In this document: piece by piece, positions 44,701 to 54,900 of the stretch
How positions within the stretch are numbered: the first letter of the stretch is position 1
Layout: the number at the start of each line of letters is the position of its first letter
Origin: Bilabrum cf. latius
Lineage: Eukaryota; Bigyra: Bicosoecida; Bigyra; Bicosoecida
DNA: 64,000 nucleotides
Assembly (NCBI GenBank): GCA_965178125.1
Contig: OZ237772.1
Location: 434,001-498,000, forward strand
Direction: 5' to 3'
Notes under the pieces: model-generated
Told to the model about the DNA's origin: nothing
What the model saw: only the letters and a program-made list of their open reading frames with translations
Database searches by the model: none
Position numbers and translations under genes: made by a program

Positions 44701-47013
44701 CTTGATGCTGATGCAGGGGTGGGCAAACAGGATCCGGATCTAGCCGGTGTCCGGCGCGGCGCGGCGCCCATGGTTCCGCAGCCCGGTGCCAGGACCCAAA
44801 GCTTGCGGAGGGCCCGCACGATGGCGCCTGCACCTGGGCTCGGTGTGACGAGTGCACTGGAGGACGGGCATGGAACCAGCGATGACGAGGGCAGTAGCAG
44901 GCCTGCAAGGGGAAAGGGAAAGGGAAAGGGAAAGGGCAAGGGCAATGGCAAGGGGCACGGGAGGGGGCGTACACTCAGGCGAGCAGCGTCCTCCCCTGGA
45001 ATGAGGGGGGTCTCGGGGAACAACGGGTCATCGGTGGGTATGCACGACGAGGCCAAGCAGACCCCCGTGCCCCGATCCGCCAAGGGAGCCGGCTTGCAGC
45101 CCACCACACGTCCCCGCTAGCCCAGGGGTAAGCTAGGGGCCCCAGGAGCCATGACTGCCAGTCCGTAGAGAGTGAATGCAGACACACAAGCAGGGGCACA
45201 GGCACTCGCCGGTGCAGTGGCAGTCACTCCGATGCGGACTGCTGCTGGTGGGTCTAGCTTCAGGGGGAGGAGTAGCCCAACGAGTAGCCCAGGGGGTTCA
45301 AGGGGTCGATCGAGAGGCACAGAGGTCCCCATCGTGGAGGACGAGGGGTGGGGGGCGTATCCAGGGGATTTCCCCGGGGGTTCAGCACCCCATGGCGGGG
45401 ACGGTACAGGTTCTTCCTCTGCATCCACGCGCCGAGTCCCCTCCTCCCCCTCCTTCGACACGATGCCTGCGAGGAGATCCAGGGAACAGCGGTCCGGGGG
45501 AGGTGGTGGTGGTGGTGGCCCGTTGCGGCAGCCATCCAGTCCTTTGGTGGCACCTGTTGTTCCCTCGGCCACCCAGGCCATGGTGGAAGGTAGAGCCAGC
45601 GTGGGTGGGCTGGTGCCTGCCGGTGCTGGCGCTGGCCGGGGGGTCCGCGGGGAGGAGAGAGTTGGTCATTTGTCAGTGACCCAGGCACTGCAGGAGGGTG
45701 ACCCACGGGTCACGATCCCGCAGGGTGGCAGGTCGCCCATGGCGCATGCGGCCCGAGCGGCGAGTCGTGCGGGTGCTGGTCGACTGGATCTGCTGGACCG
45801 AGGCAGGGGCATGTGGAGCCCTGGCGGGGATAGGAAAAGATAGCGGGAGCGGGAGCGGAGTAGGTCACGCAGCAAGAGTGGAAGCATGGATAGGAGCCTA
45901 GCGGATGCATCCGATGCAGCCGATGATGGAGGTCGCAGGGAAGTGGGGGGAAGGAACGGCAATGGAACCAAAGAGGCGCCGCGCAGCACGTCCAGGCCCA
46001 GCAGGGGCAGACCCCTCCCCCCAGCACCAGCACCATCATCCTCAGCGTCAGCGTCAGCGTCATCGTCAGCGTCAGCCCCCGGAGCCAATCCAGAGGTGAC
46101 CACGAAGCGCAGGGGTATCAATGCGCGGCGCCGCAGCGGAACCGGAGGTACGGACGGCGCCGCGCTCGAGGTGTGGGCCTCTGCTGCAGAGGAAGCGGCC
46201 CAGGCCAACGAGGCGAAGCGGGCTCGGCTGAGGAGGGCTCGGGCTCTGGCCAGCGGGGATGCGAGGCAGATAGCGGAGGACAGGGCGACTGGCATGTAGG
46301 GAGCTTCGGGCCGGAGAAGGCAGGCTCATGAGAGGGCGGGGAACAGCGGCAGGGGCAGGGGCAGGGGCAGGCTTGGGGCATCGCGATCGGCCGCTGCTCT
46401 GTCAGGGGCGGGGACCGCGCGGATCGAAGGTGCATCGCATGGTGGTGCGACCCAGGGTCTCATGCGCGGGTCAACGACCCGGAGCCGCATGATGAGGAGA
46501 GGCGGTGGTTTAGGCAGCGATGTGACGAGTGCGCTGGATCGCAGCGGGAGCGCCCGCCGACTCGGTGTGGGCCGCACTGGCACGACCACGAGCAGAGGCG
46601 CAGGAGGCTAGCGCGCGTGGGGGCCGGGGAGGGACGGCCAGGAGGAGCCTGGGCTGCCGCCCTTGTCTGACGACACGGGTGCCTATGCCACGTATGAGAG
46701 TCGGGGCGGGGGCACGCGAAATGCTGCAGGCGCCAGCAGCGGTGACAGTGTGTCGCGGCCTGCTTGGGCCCAGCGGCCCGGGCTGGATGACTCCAGGCGT
46801 GGGGCGCACCCGATGCTGCGGGCATTAGATCGGAGGGTGAGGCATGAGATCGGGGGCGAGGGCGGGACCTTGCTGCTGGGGTCTAGGTCCAGTGGAGCGA
46901 GTGAGGGTGCATCGCATGGTGGTGCATCGCGCGAGTCGGTGGGGGAGCAGGTGCCCGGGCCAGTGGGTCTGCACGAGTGGGTGAGGAGCGAGTCGGGCAA
47001 GCACTCGAGGTGA
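35722..47013 (+). CDS. Giant single-exon coiled-coil/low-complexity protein (3763 aa), unknown function
   Basis: ATG 35722 to TGA 47011-47013 without any TAA or TGA, provided at least 18 in-frame TAG codons are read as Gln (35767, 36238, 38092, 39169, 41791, 43339, 44194, 45841, 46297 among them). Residues 1-300 are basic and Ser/Arg-rich. Acidic runs lie near 290-310 and 535-560, and a compact helical part (SDIAVELRRWARKRPRQLYS onward) near 435-510. Coiled coils span about 667-870 and 1567-2025 (ERMRALEEELVHLSMGF, SRHRSKTEVEVEKLKAKLEE). The remaining 1700 residues are Gly/Ser/Arg-rich and disordered, with KGKSTGK, GTGTGT and GKGKGK repeats. No catalytic domain was seen. A cytoskeletal, ciliary or scaffold role is plausible from the coiled coils but not shown. 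It holds most copies of the two dispersed DNA words. Confidence 0.72.
39007..39069 (+). repeat. 21-bp tandem repeat x3
   Basis: Three exact units of GGGGAACACACGGGGACTTC+T encode GEHTGTS repeats in the giant protein. The unit begins with a near-match to the dispersed word GGGAACAA. Confidence 0.93.
39766..39861 (+). repeat. Lys-Gly-Ser-Thr coding repeat
   Basis: Imperfect repeats of GGCAAAGGCAAGAGCACA encode KGKSTGK and then GKGKGK. They produce a strongly basic patch at about residues 1350-1380 of the giant protein. Confidence 0.85.
39970..44854. repeat. Cluster of the dispersed 12-mer CACTCGTCACAC
   Basis: Exact copies on the plus strand at 39970, 41290, 42316, 42349 and 43645, and of the complement GTGTGACGAGTG at 44048, 44138 and 44843. 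Other exact copies in the window are at 11945, 50042 and 52188. One-mismatch copies occur near 44161, 46519, 53758, 53837 and 63349. All lie inside native coding sequence. In the giant gene the first orientation encodes HSSH and the second VTS. Confidence 0.85.
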
Positions 47014-47045
47014 TCTGATCGATTTAATTACATGTGTGGCTGAAT

Positions 47046-47086
47046 AACATTCGTCCATCCATCCATCCATCCTTCTATCCATCCAT
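47046..47086 (+). repeat. (TCCA)n microsatellite
   Basis: Tetranucleotide TCCA/CATC run in the 83-bp gap between the convergent stops of the giant gene and the heptatricopeptide-like gene. Confidence 0.85.
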
Positions 47087-47096
47087 GCTCACTCGC

Positions 47097-48191
47097 TCAC
47101 TGCCTGCCTGCCTCCTCCCTGGGCACGACCGCCTGCGAGCGGCCGTAGCTCGTATCCGGCTCCTGGTTGATGGCCCGCGCCTCTGCCTCCACAGCCCGCC
47201 GCTGCTCATCGGCAGCCAGCGCCAGCCGCCCACCGCGGGTCAGCACGCCGGCCCCCTCGAGCGCATCCCCCACGGCCTCGAGGTCGGCCCGCCGCCCGAA
47301 CCGAGCGCACGTCCCCGGGGTCTCCAGCTGCGCTGCGGCCCACAGTAGGAAGGAACGGGGAGCTGCGCCCGAGGCAGCAACCCCGGAGAGCATCCTAGCG
47401 AACGTTCGTCCGGATTCGTCGAGGTCGCCCCCCCTTGAGGCGGGACCCTCCCAATGGACGGCGAAGAACGCGGCGCACTCGGTGGCGAGTGCAGCGCACT
47501 GCACGCCCCGCTGCTCCAGCAGGTGCAGCGCATCCGCCATCTCCCCGGGGCCCAGCTCGCCCGCCCTGGAGGCGAGGTGCTCGGCCGCTGCCACGAAGGC
47601 CGCGTTCTCCCTGGCGCCGCCCTCATGCAGGAGGCCCAGCAGCTCGACGGCATCGCCTGCCTTGAACTCCGAGAGACGCGCGGCCACGTCTCGAGAGAGC
47701 GCGCCGAATACGTCAGCGCTGTTGCTGTCCGAGCCCCTCACGGCTCGCGCTAGAGCCAGGATCTCGCCAGAGTGAAACGCGGCCGTGGGCAGCTTGGAGC
47801 CCTCCTCGCTCTCCAAGTGGGCGTACAGGGATCTGTTCGTGGGGTCTTTGGCTGCGATGGGGCCTGGACCCGCGACAGACTCAACCAGCCCGCGGGTAAC
47901 CTCTGCAGGCGCTGGTGCCCCCGAAGGTAGCGACTGGAGCTCCTTCGCAAAGCCTCGAGCGCGATCCTGCACCTCCGGTCTGCTCGCGAGGTTCGATTTT
48001 CGAGTTTCATACACCTCCAATGCAATTGCCTGAAGGTGAGGCGAAGCAACAGACACGTCCGAGGAGGCGGCAGAGGCCATCGCAGACGAGCTACGAGCAG
48101 CCCCCTGCACTCCAATCACCCCCCACGACCGCAACGCACCTGCCAGCCTCAGGCTTGACGCAACACCTCGTACAATTCGACCAGATGCCAT
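47097..48191 (-). CDS. Mitochondrial helical-repeat protein (heptatricopeptide/FASTK-like)
   Basis: ATG 48191 to TGA 47097, 364 aa, no TAG. The N-terminus is Arg/Ser/Ala-rich without acids (MASGRIVRGVASSLRLAGAL), a typical mitochondrial presequence. From about residue 130 there are repeated helical pairs with spacing like the heptatricopeptide repeats of RAP/FASTK-family organellar RNA-binding proteins (VFGALSRDVAARLSEF, DAVELLGLLHEGGARENAAF, MADALHLLEQRGVQ). No RAP domain is present at the C-terminus. A role in mitochondrial RNA processing is inferred from that resemblance only. It is divergently arranged with the next gene across 129 bp. Confidence 0.55.
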   Translation of the reverse strand: MASGRIVRGVASSLRLAGALRSWGVIGVQGAARSSSAMASAASSDVSVASPHLQAIALEVYETRKSNLASRPEVQDRARGFAKELQSLPSGAPAPAEVTRGLVESVAGPGPIAAKDPTNRSLYAHLESEEGSKLPTAAFHSGEILALARAVRGSDSNSADVFGALSRDVAARLSEFKAGDAVELLGLLHEGGARENAAFVAAAEHLASRAGELGPGEMADALHLLEQRGVQCAALATECAAFFAVHWEGPASRGGDLDESGRTFARMLSGVAASGAAPRSFLLWAAAQLETPGTCARFGRRADLEAVGDALEGAGVLTRGGRLALAADEQRRAVEAEARAINQEPDTSYGRSQAVVPREEAGRQ

Positions 48192-48320
48192 AGTTCAGGC
48201 AATGCACCCGCTATGATCACAGTATTGCACCGATTGTGCATTTTAGGCTCGTGTTGCGATACCATTACGTTACAAACCGTGGAAAGTGATATTTTCGTGA
48301 ATTTCGGATTTACACTCAGA

Positions 48321-48941
48321 ATGCCGAAATTGGACAGAAATTAGAACAATAACGGGCTAGATACAGATGATACGGATGCATTATTTGGCGATGGTAGCGA
48401 GAGTGGCCCAGAATGGGCGATGGCTGCTGGTATGACTGCACTTTCAGTTGGAGCGGGTACCTTGGCAACTATGGGTTTCCCGCACGTTGCATGCATCGCA
48501 GCGTGTACTGCCGCTAGTTCTGGATTTTACTACACATAGTCAGTATATGGATCGCCTGACACTACGAGATAGCCATCGTATCTCTGGCCGTTGCATGATG
48601 CCATTGCTGCTGCCAGCCCTTCCACCGGTAGCTTGGTGCCTTAGTGGTTTCTGCGGCCGCGCACAGCCTATGAGAGGAGTGCTTCTGCAGATGTGATTGG
48701 TTTGTGCTCCTCGGCTACGTTGGCGGCTGGAAACGCGATCGCATTGGCTGCAGCCCGAGCCGCCCGTCGGCCGACGGGCGTGTTTACCCAGCTCGTGCTG
48801 GCTGGCGCCTTGTCGACTGCCTCCTTCGGGTACAGGACTGCGATTAGGGCGGCGGTGCTTGAATCGGAGGGTGCCGGCCCTGCGCGCGGGTCCGGGGGGA
48901 AGAGGGGCCAGGCCACCAGCGAGGCCGGGGGCAGGAGATAA
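48321..48941 (+). CDS. Small membrane protein, unknown (206 aa)
   Basis: ATG 48321 to TAA 48939-48941, open with four TAG codons read as Gln (48348, 48537, 48573 and near 48642). Hydrophobic, Ala/Gly-rich stretches at about residues 34-65 (MTALSVGAGTLATMGFPHVA) and 125-170 (SSATLAAGNAIALAAARAA and VFTQLVLAGALSTASFGY) suggest a multi-pass small membrane protein. The start is acidic (DTDDTDALFGDGSES) and the end basic. No family was recognised. Confidence 0.6.
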
Positions 48942-48950
48942 CGCGAGGAG

Positions 48951-49082
48951 GAGAACAATGAGGGGGCCTTATAGTAAAGCCAGGAGAACAATGAGGGGGT
49001 CTTATAGTAAAGCCAGGAGAACAATGAGGGGGTCTTATAGTAAAGCCAGGAGAACAATGAGGGGGTCTTATAGTAAAGCGAG
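48951..49082 (+). repeat. 33-bp tandem repeat x4
   Basis: Four units of 33 bp (GAGAACAATGAGGGGGTCTT + ATAGTAAAGCCAG) lie 9 bp after a stop codon. The units are open on both strands but follow TAA 48941, so they are more likely 3' untranslated or intergenic than coding. Confidence 0.95.
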
Positions 49083-49201
49083 CGAATAAATACGCCCTGG
49101 GATGTACAGGATCAGTGAGTTCGGTGCAGTTTCAGCATACACATGAGTCTAACGACAATCTATGCAATGCAACTCAAATCTGTCTTTGCACACGTGGGCA
49201 C

Positions 49202-49261
49202 CATGGTGAGGCCAGCAGCCCCATGGTGAGGCCAGCAGCCCCATGGTGAGGCCAGCAGCCC
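49202..49261 (+). repeat. 20-bp tandem repeat x3
   Basis: Three exact copies of CATGGTGAGGCCAGCAGCCC in the gap downstream of the Met/Gly-rich protein gene. With the 33-bp array it fills much of the 351-bp intergenic region 48942-49292. Confidence 0.95.
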
Positions 49262-49292
49262 CATGAGGCAGCCCCGTTCACTGGACACCGCT

Positions 49293-50627
49293 TCAACCCA
49301 TCATGGGCATGCCCCCACCCATCATGGGCATGCCCCCGCCCATCATTGGCATGCCACCACCCATGGGCATGCCTCCCCCTGCACCCATCATGCCTCCCAT
49401 CTGCTGCATCTGCGCCTGCCTCTGCGCCTGCATCTGCTGCATCTGCTGGGCCTCCTTCATCGCTGCTTCCACGTCTACGCCAAGCATTTGCAGTGCAGCC
49501 ACGAGCTCAGCCTCCATCTGCTGGGCCGCGCTCTCAACCGCCCTGTTCACGCGCCCCTTCACCTCTGTCTCCAAGGGGCCACCCTTGGGCCCTGCCCCCC
49601 CTCCCCCCCCTAGGGCAGCCAGCATCTGGGGGGGCAGCCCGGGAGGCAGCTGCGGGCCTGCATCTCCCGCGCCCCCCTTGGCAGCCGCGGGATCGAATCC
49701 CTCTGCCTCGTCGATTCTTTTTGCCTCTCGCACCAGGCCGTTGAGTGCCATGCCCCACTGCTGCAGCAGCGCTGTCTCGGAGCACGTCTTCTTCACAGCC
49801 TTCTGCATGCGGTCCAGTCTGGTGCCCATGGCCTGCACCACCTCGAACCCGCCCATCTTGGGGAACTCGGCAGCCATCGCCTCCAGCTCGTCCACAGACC
49901 TTCGGACCTGCTTGCCCGTCTCCACCGCCGCTGCCATGTCGATGGTGTCCATGGCCGCCTCCAGCATCTTCTTGTCCATCAAAAAGGGCGCCAGCACCCG
50001 CCGCAACCGGAAGCCCGCAGCCACCACCTTCTGGGCCTGCGCACTCGTCACACCGTGCGGCAGGCTGGCGTCGTCTTCCTCGCCCTCCTCACCCTCCTCA
50101 CCCTCCCCCGACGGGTCATCCTCCTCGCCTGACGCGTGCCTTGCGACCTTGGCTGCGTGCGCCGCCTCGATCGCCTCCCAGGCGGCCTTCACCTGCTCCA
50201 GCTTGACCTGATGCGCCTTGAGGGCCTTCTGCTCCGCTTCGTGGAGCAGCTCCAGCACCTGCTTCGCTACGCCATCTCCAGCTGCGGCTGCCACATCTGG
50301 TTTTGTTTTTCGTAGGATTGCACGCGCAGCTGTGAGCATCTTTGTATTCCTTTCCATGTCTGCCGCAACGTCGGTTAGAAACGAGCTGACCTTGCCGGGT
50401 TGAACGTCTACCGTGGCTCGAGGAGTCAGTACCATTGATATTGTACTCCATTGGTAGTATGCCCAAGCTAGGGCTGCAACGGCTGCGGTGGCACCTGCAC
50501 CATACGTGACTGCTCGGCGACCAGGGTTGCTGTGCAGCATAGCACGCAGAGACGGCATCTTATCGGTCAGGCTGGCCACAGCGCCCCTTAATGTGTCGAT
50601 CGATGCGTACTCGAGAAGGCCGCTCAT
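49293..50627 (-). CDS. Membrane-anchored coiled-coil protein with Met/Gly/Pro-rich C-terminal repeats (444 aa)
   Basis: ATG 50627 to TGA 49293. The frame extends upstream to 50738, but only through a TTG, so 50627 (MSGLLEYAS) was preferred. A single hydrophobic helix lies at about residues 40-60 (AVTYGAGATAAVAALAWAYY). Then come a charged coiled coil (residues 75-165), an acidic block (GEEGEEGEEDD), a helical middle region and a Gln-rich stretch (EAQQMQQMQAQRQAQMQQ). The C-terminus repeats GGGMPMM from GGGCATGCCCCCACCCATCA units on the plus strand. Met-rich repeats of this kind occur in chaperone-like and prion-like tails; no function is claimed. One dispersed 12-mer encodes HGVTSA. Confidence 0.65.
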   Translation of the reverse strand: MSGLLEYASIDTLRGAVASLTDKMPSLRAMLHSNPGRRAVTYGAGATAAVAALAWAYYQWSTISMVLTPRATVDVQPGKVSSFLTDVAADMERNTKMLTAARAILRKTKPDVAAAAGDGVAKQVLELLHEAEQKALKAHQVKLEQVKAAWEAIEAAHAAKVARHASGEEDDPSGEGEEGEEGEEDDASLPHGVTSAQAQKVVAAGFRLRRVLAPFLMDKKMLEAAMDTIDMAAAVETGKQVRRSVDELEAMAAEFPKMGGFEVVQAMGTRLDRMQKAVKKTCSETALLQQWGMALNGLVREAKRIDEAEGFDPAAAKGGAGDAGPQLPPGLPPQMLAALGGGGGAGPKGGPLETEVKGRVNRAVESAAQQMEAELVAALQMLGVDVEAAMKEAQQMQQMQAQRQAQMQQMGGMMGAGGGMPMGGGMPMMGGGMPMMGGGMPMMG

Positions 50628-50737
50628 ACTGAATCGGGACGATGTAGTATTTGCACAGAGGGACAAGTTGTCCTTTGGTCCTGCGGAACCGTCTTTGCGT
50701 GGCGCCGTGCACGATCCTCGGATTTCACTAGGCTGCA

Positions 50738-51757
50738 ATGTCGTCTAAAGAGTTGGATTTGCGATGCGACTTGGATGATGCACAGTTTGGTGTAAGTTGG
50801 CGCTTCTTGCATTGCGGATGTGTCATTGTTGCACGTCATGATAGTATTTCACCATCGTTGCTGGTATTCGCATGCTCGCAGCAATTGCTCAAGATGTGTT
50901 TTCAGCGGTACATTGGTATGGATGACACAATATCAGATACTTCCATCGTTGGCAGCATTTATGGTGCCAGTGGGGAATCTAGCATGTCGCACTCCCCGAA
51001 GCGAAGTTCTGCAGACGTGAGCGGGGCCATTGGCGCAAGGTAGGCTACGATCGCAACAGCTTCTAGGCTAGTAGACGCAGCTAGTGTATTGCTAGGGGCT
51101 GCTGCTGCGAGCGATTGGGATGGCCCGGTCCTGTCTAGCGCATTGCGAGAAAAGGTAGACATCGAACCCAAGCATGCGGCTGTGGTAGAGGACTTTTGGA
51201 GGCAGGCCCGCAGCAAGGTGAGAGGATTACAAATCACCGTTTACGTTGCGTAATGAGCATGTTTGCCCGCATTCTGCCTGGTTGGTCCTGGTAGTGCACA
51301 CGGGCTCTTGCTCTGCTCATGTCGAGACCCTCGCCCGATGCACCGCGCCTCCTACAGATCCCTACACCATTAGCATGATGAACTATCCCACGCGCAGGCA
51401 AGAGCCATACTGGCTACTCGGACCATCTGGCATGACACTGCAGCCGGGCTGCGATGGAGGGTTGGTGTGACGACTGCCAGCCGGAAACCGCACGGTGCGG
51501 GTGCGGGGGAGGCATCGGCGACTGGTGAAGGGGAGGGGGAGGGGGAGGAGGGAGAAGAGGCCGAGCCGAAGGCGGTGCTGGAGCTGAGGAAGGGTGCCAG
51601 GGAACTCGGAGCCGATGCGGGCGGAGGCGGGGGTTCGTCAGCTCCTCTTCGGGTGGAGCTCAGTGCCGATGAGCTGGCTCGGCTAGTGGGGCGAGTGGAT
51701 GAGGCCATCGCCGCTGTGGAGCATGGGGGAGGAGGGGGCCAGGGGGGCGGGAAATAA
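50738..51757 (+). CDS. COMM domain-containing protein, three exons
   Basis: Exons 50738-50791, 50882-51217 and 51398-51757; introns 50792-50881 (GTAAGT...GCTCGCAG) and 51218-51397 (GTGAGA...CGCGCAG); stop TAA. One TAG near 51042 is read as Gln. The N-terminal part is helical. The C-terminal exon has the COMM-type order of a WRV strand (GLRWRVGVTTASR), a long acidic insert (EGEGEGEEGEEAE), a strand (APLRVELSAD) and a final helix (DELARLVGRVDEAIAAVE). COMMD proteins form heteromeric assemblies in the Commander endosomal recycling complex. The subfamily cannot be named, and the intron joins are inferred from consensus sites and frame. It diverges from the previous gene across 110 bp. Confidence 0.55.
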
Positions 51758-51957
51758 TGGACTTGATTATTAACTTGCTTGTGTGTCAATCAGCTGAATC
51801 GTGTTTGTTTGCAGTGGAGGGCTGTAGACCAGGTGCATGCGAATGCCAAGTGCATGCCCAGCTTAGTGGTGATACATTGTTGCATCAAGCACGCAGCCGC
51901 CTCGTTCTCCGCTCCCTTCCTCCCTCCCTTCCTACCTACCCCGCCCATGTCCGCACC

Positions 51958-54900
51958 TCAGTCACGCCCCCCCACGCTCACCTCTGTCCCCCCGCCCATC
52001 CGCCCTCCATCCCACTCCCGCACGCCCCACCAGTCCCCCCTCGGGGTCGCCTGCCCCCAGTCGGCAGGTAGCCCCCCCAGTTTGTGAAGGAACCCGCGCC
52101 CCCCCTGCTGCCACCCAACCGGCTGTCGGAACGATTTGCGACCATCTTCGAGCAGCATGCGGTGCCTGCCTCTACCAGCCGCAGACACACTCGTCACACC
52201 TGCCAGCCGGAGCCTCCGCAGCCATCCCTGCTCCGCATCGGCAGCCCCCTGTTCCCCGGCCCGGGCCTCCCGCCAGCTCAGTGTGGAAGGCAATCCACCG
52301 GTGGATCCGGCACTCGACCCAGCAGCTGCCCGTCCCGAGCCCCTCGGTGATCGAGCGGCACTGGCGCCGCGCACTCCCACGGGCGAGTCGTTCTTCATCT
52401 TTGTCGTCGTGCTCGTGCCCCGCACCTGCACCGAAACGAGAGAGCCTGATCCCCTGTCAGAGTCCGAGGGCTTCCCGACCGCTTCCCCGAGACTGGCAGG
52501 GGCAGGGCCAGCCAATGGCCGAGATGAAGATGAAGGCGTAGTACCGAGAGAACCACCCCTAGCCATTGACCTGCCACTGCCGCTGCCTCTGCCAGCGAGG
52601 GCCAGGGGGGGCACGCGGGCACCCATCCCCGACTTCCAGCTCCGAATCGGAGACTCGTCCGTGGCCCCGGAGCCAGAATAGTCCACGGCCCCCGGACTCA
52701 GCGTCCGTACAGCCACTGCCCCATCGGCCCCCGCGCTCACCACGGTGCTTCCCCCTGCTACCGCCAGGCCAGTCACTGCCCCCAGGTGTTCGTCCAGCAC
52801 ACCCGCGTGCAGCAGACCCCCATCTCGTCTTGAGGCCGCCCAGCACCGGACCCTGCAGTCTCCTCCTCCCGCCAGCACCCCCCTCCCCCCTGCGAAGAAA
52901 CTCGCCCGCTCCAGCCACCAGAACGACCGCTGGGCCGCTGCCAGGGGGGCATCGGCCATGCGGACATCGAACACCCGGGCAAACCCGTCCCCACCCGCAG
53001 TGACCACCCGCATGCCGTCCTGCGACCACTGCGCGTCATAGCACCGGTACCTGTGCCCCTCCAGAGCCAGGGAACAACGGGACGGAGAGACCCGTCCCGC
53101 CGGGCCTCGGGCCCGCCCCCCCCTGCTCCCCCCCTCTCCGCGTCCCCACGGTGACTCCCTCTCGTCCCAAATGCGGACTACTGGCTCGAAACCGCACGTT
53201 ACATACACACCCGGCGTGGTTGGATCCGCAGCCACTCTGTATGCCACACCTGATTGCGCCATCCAAGCGCGCCTCGTCTGCGCAGTGGCGGCGTCAACGA
53301 GCATGATGTGCCCGCCGTCTGTGACGCACGCCAGCGTGTCAAGCCCGGAGGGTGACCGGGCCAGCTGCAGGTGGTTTACTGGGTGACCCACAGAGGGGGA
53401 TAGGTCCATCGCCAACCGAGGTTCCGCAGCGGCGCCGCGCATTTGCCCCGCAGGACCATGGGAGTCTCCGGCAGCATCATCAGCTCTCCCCCTCCCCCTC
53501 GCTCTCCCCCTGCCAGTGGCTGGCAGCCCCTCCACGACCTCCCGTGCTCCCTCGCCCAGCACCGCCTCATGCACCCGCAAAGTGCACTCCATCCCCGCCC
53601 CCACCGCGCTTGACGCCACCAGAGATACTTCATCCCCGCCCGTGCCGCCGGCCTCTCTCCTGCACGGCACGTAGCACGCCCCCAGCACCATGGCATCTGG
53701 ATGTGCCGCGGGGATGCGCAGCGCCGGACACGCCTCCTCCCACTCAGGACCGGGCGAACTCGTCACACTGCATCGCCTAAGCCAGCGCACGGTGACACCA
53801 CCGTGCCGCTCCCCCATGCACACCCGCAGCACGTCCCCACTCGTCACATCACCAGCACGCACTCTCGATTGATGACCTGTGGCATCATCCTCTGCATCCC
53901 CGTTCTCCTCCCCAGTCGGCATCAGTGCACCCTCCATGTGTACGGCGGCGCCGCGCGCTGGATTGCGGAACCGCCTGCGCTCGGCTCCGTGTGCCGGCGC
54001 CCGGGCGCACCAATGCGCCTCCAGTGCCGTCACGCAGTTCGGCGCCGCGCTTGCGGAACCAATGCGGGGTCGTCTCCTCCCTGCCGTACCCCGCCGCCCC
54101 CCAGCCCCCCTGACCCCCCGCCCCCCAGCCCCCCTGATCCCCGAGGGAGTACCCCCTACTCCCCGATGGGGGTAGGCTGGCCGGGGTGAGGGCCGGGACA
54201 ATTCTCCTGCACGACCACGACCACGACCAGCTGGACCCGCCACAGTGCCCTGCACCCCTCCAGCAGCGCCTCCACTTCTTGCAGTCTCCCTTCCCCACTT
54301 TCGCAAGCCTGGACTGGGAGCCACCCCCGGGGCAGGGAACAAGCTGCCCCTGAATCCACCCGCACCCCAGACGTACGGAGAAAGCAGTGCCAGCCTGACC
54401 CTGCGCCTGGCCGGCATGTGAGAGCCTGCAGCACCATGCAGTGCACCTGGGCAGTACACTGACTCGATCGCCTACCACGCAGCATCGTGGCGTGCTGCCT
54501 CCGCAAGTGCAGCGCACGATCGTGCAGCCCTTGCAACACCTTTGAGCCCCAGCATCCCGATGCTCCGTGCGAGCAGCTCCACCGGGAGCCTGGCGAGGCC
54601 CAGGCCCAGGGGCTGCGGCTACGAAGCAATGGCATCGCCACCCCCCACAGTGTTTGGAGGTGACTGCATGCTGCCAGTTGCATTGGTGGCTCGAGTAAAG
54701 GGGCGGGATGTGCCAGGGGGATGCTTGCCACTGTCACTGGCAGCATGAGCTCGTGGTGTGGCGCCTTTTCGCTTCCTGGAGGAGACTGAGCGCTTGAGTC
54801 TTGCCCGCTTTGTACGCTGCTTTGCCGAACCCATTGATATTGATACTGCGTCTGCAGCTGCGGGTGATCCCAAATCAGCCGGTTCCTCTTCACTGCCACC

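Noticed and set aside
35722-47013. A chain of ten or more separate genes ending in TAG
   Set aside because: All pieces lie in one phase, abut without spacers, lack sensible starts, and the same pattern occurs in conserved genes such as TYW1 and the pogo transposase.
48951-49089. Repeat protein with RRTMRGSYSKA units
   Set aside because: The frame lies after the TAA of the 48321 gene in a different phase and has no supported start; treated as a non-coding tandem array.
49303-50211. 302-codon plus-strand frame
   Set aside because: Antisense of the Met/Gly-rich protein gene; the minus strand has the membrane helix and coherent coiled coils.
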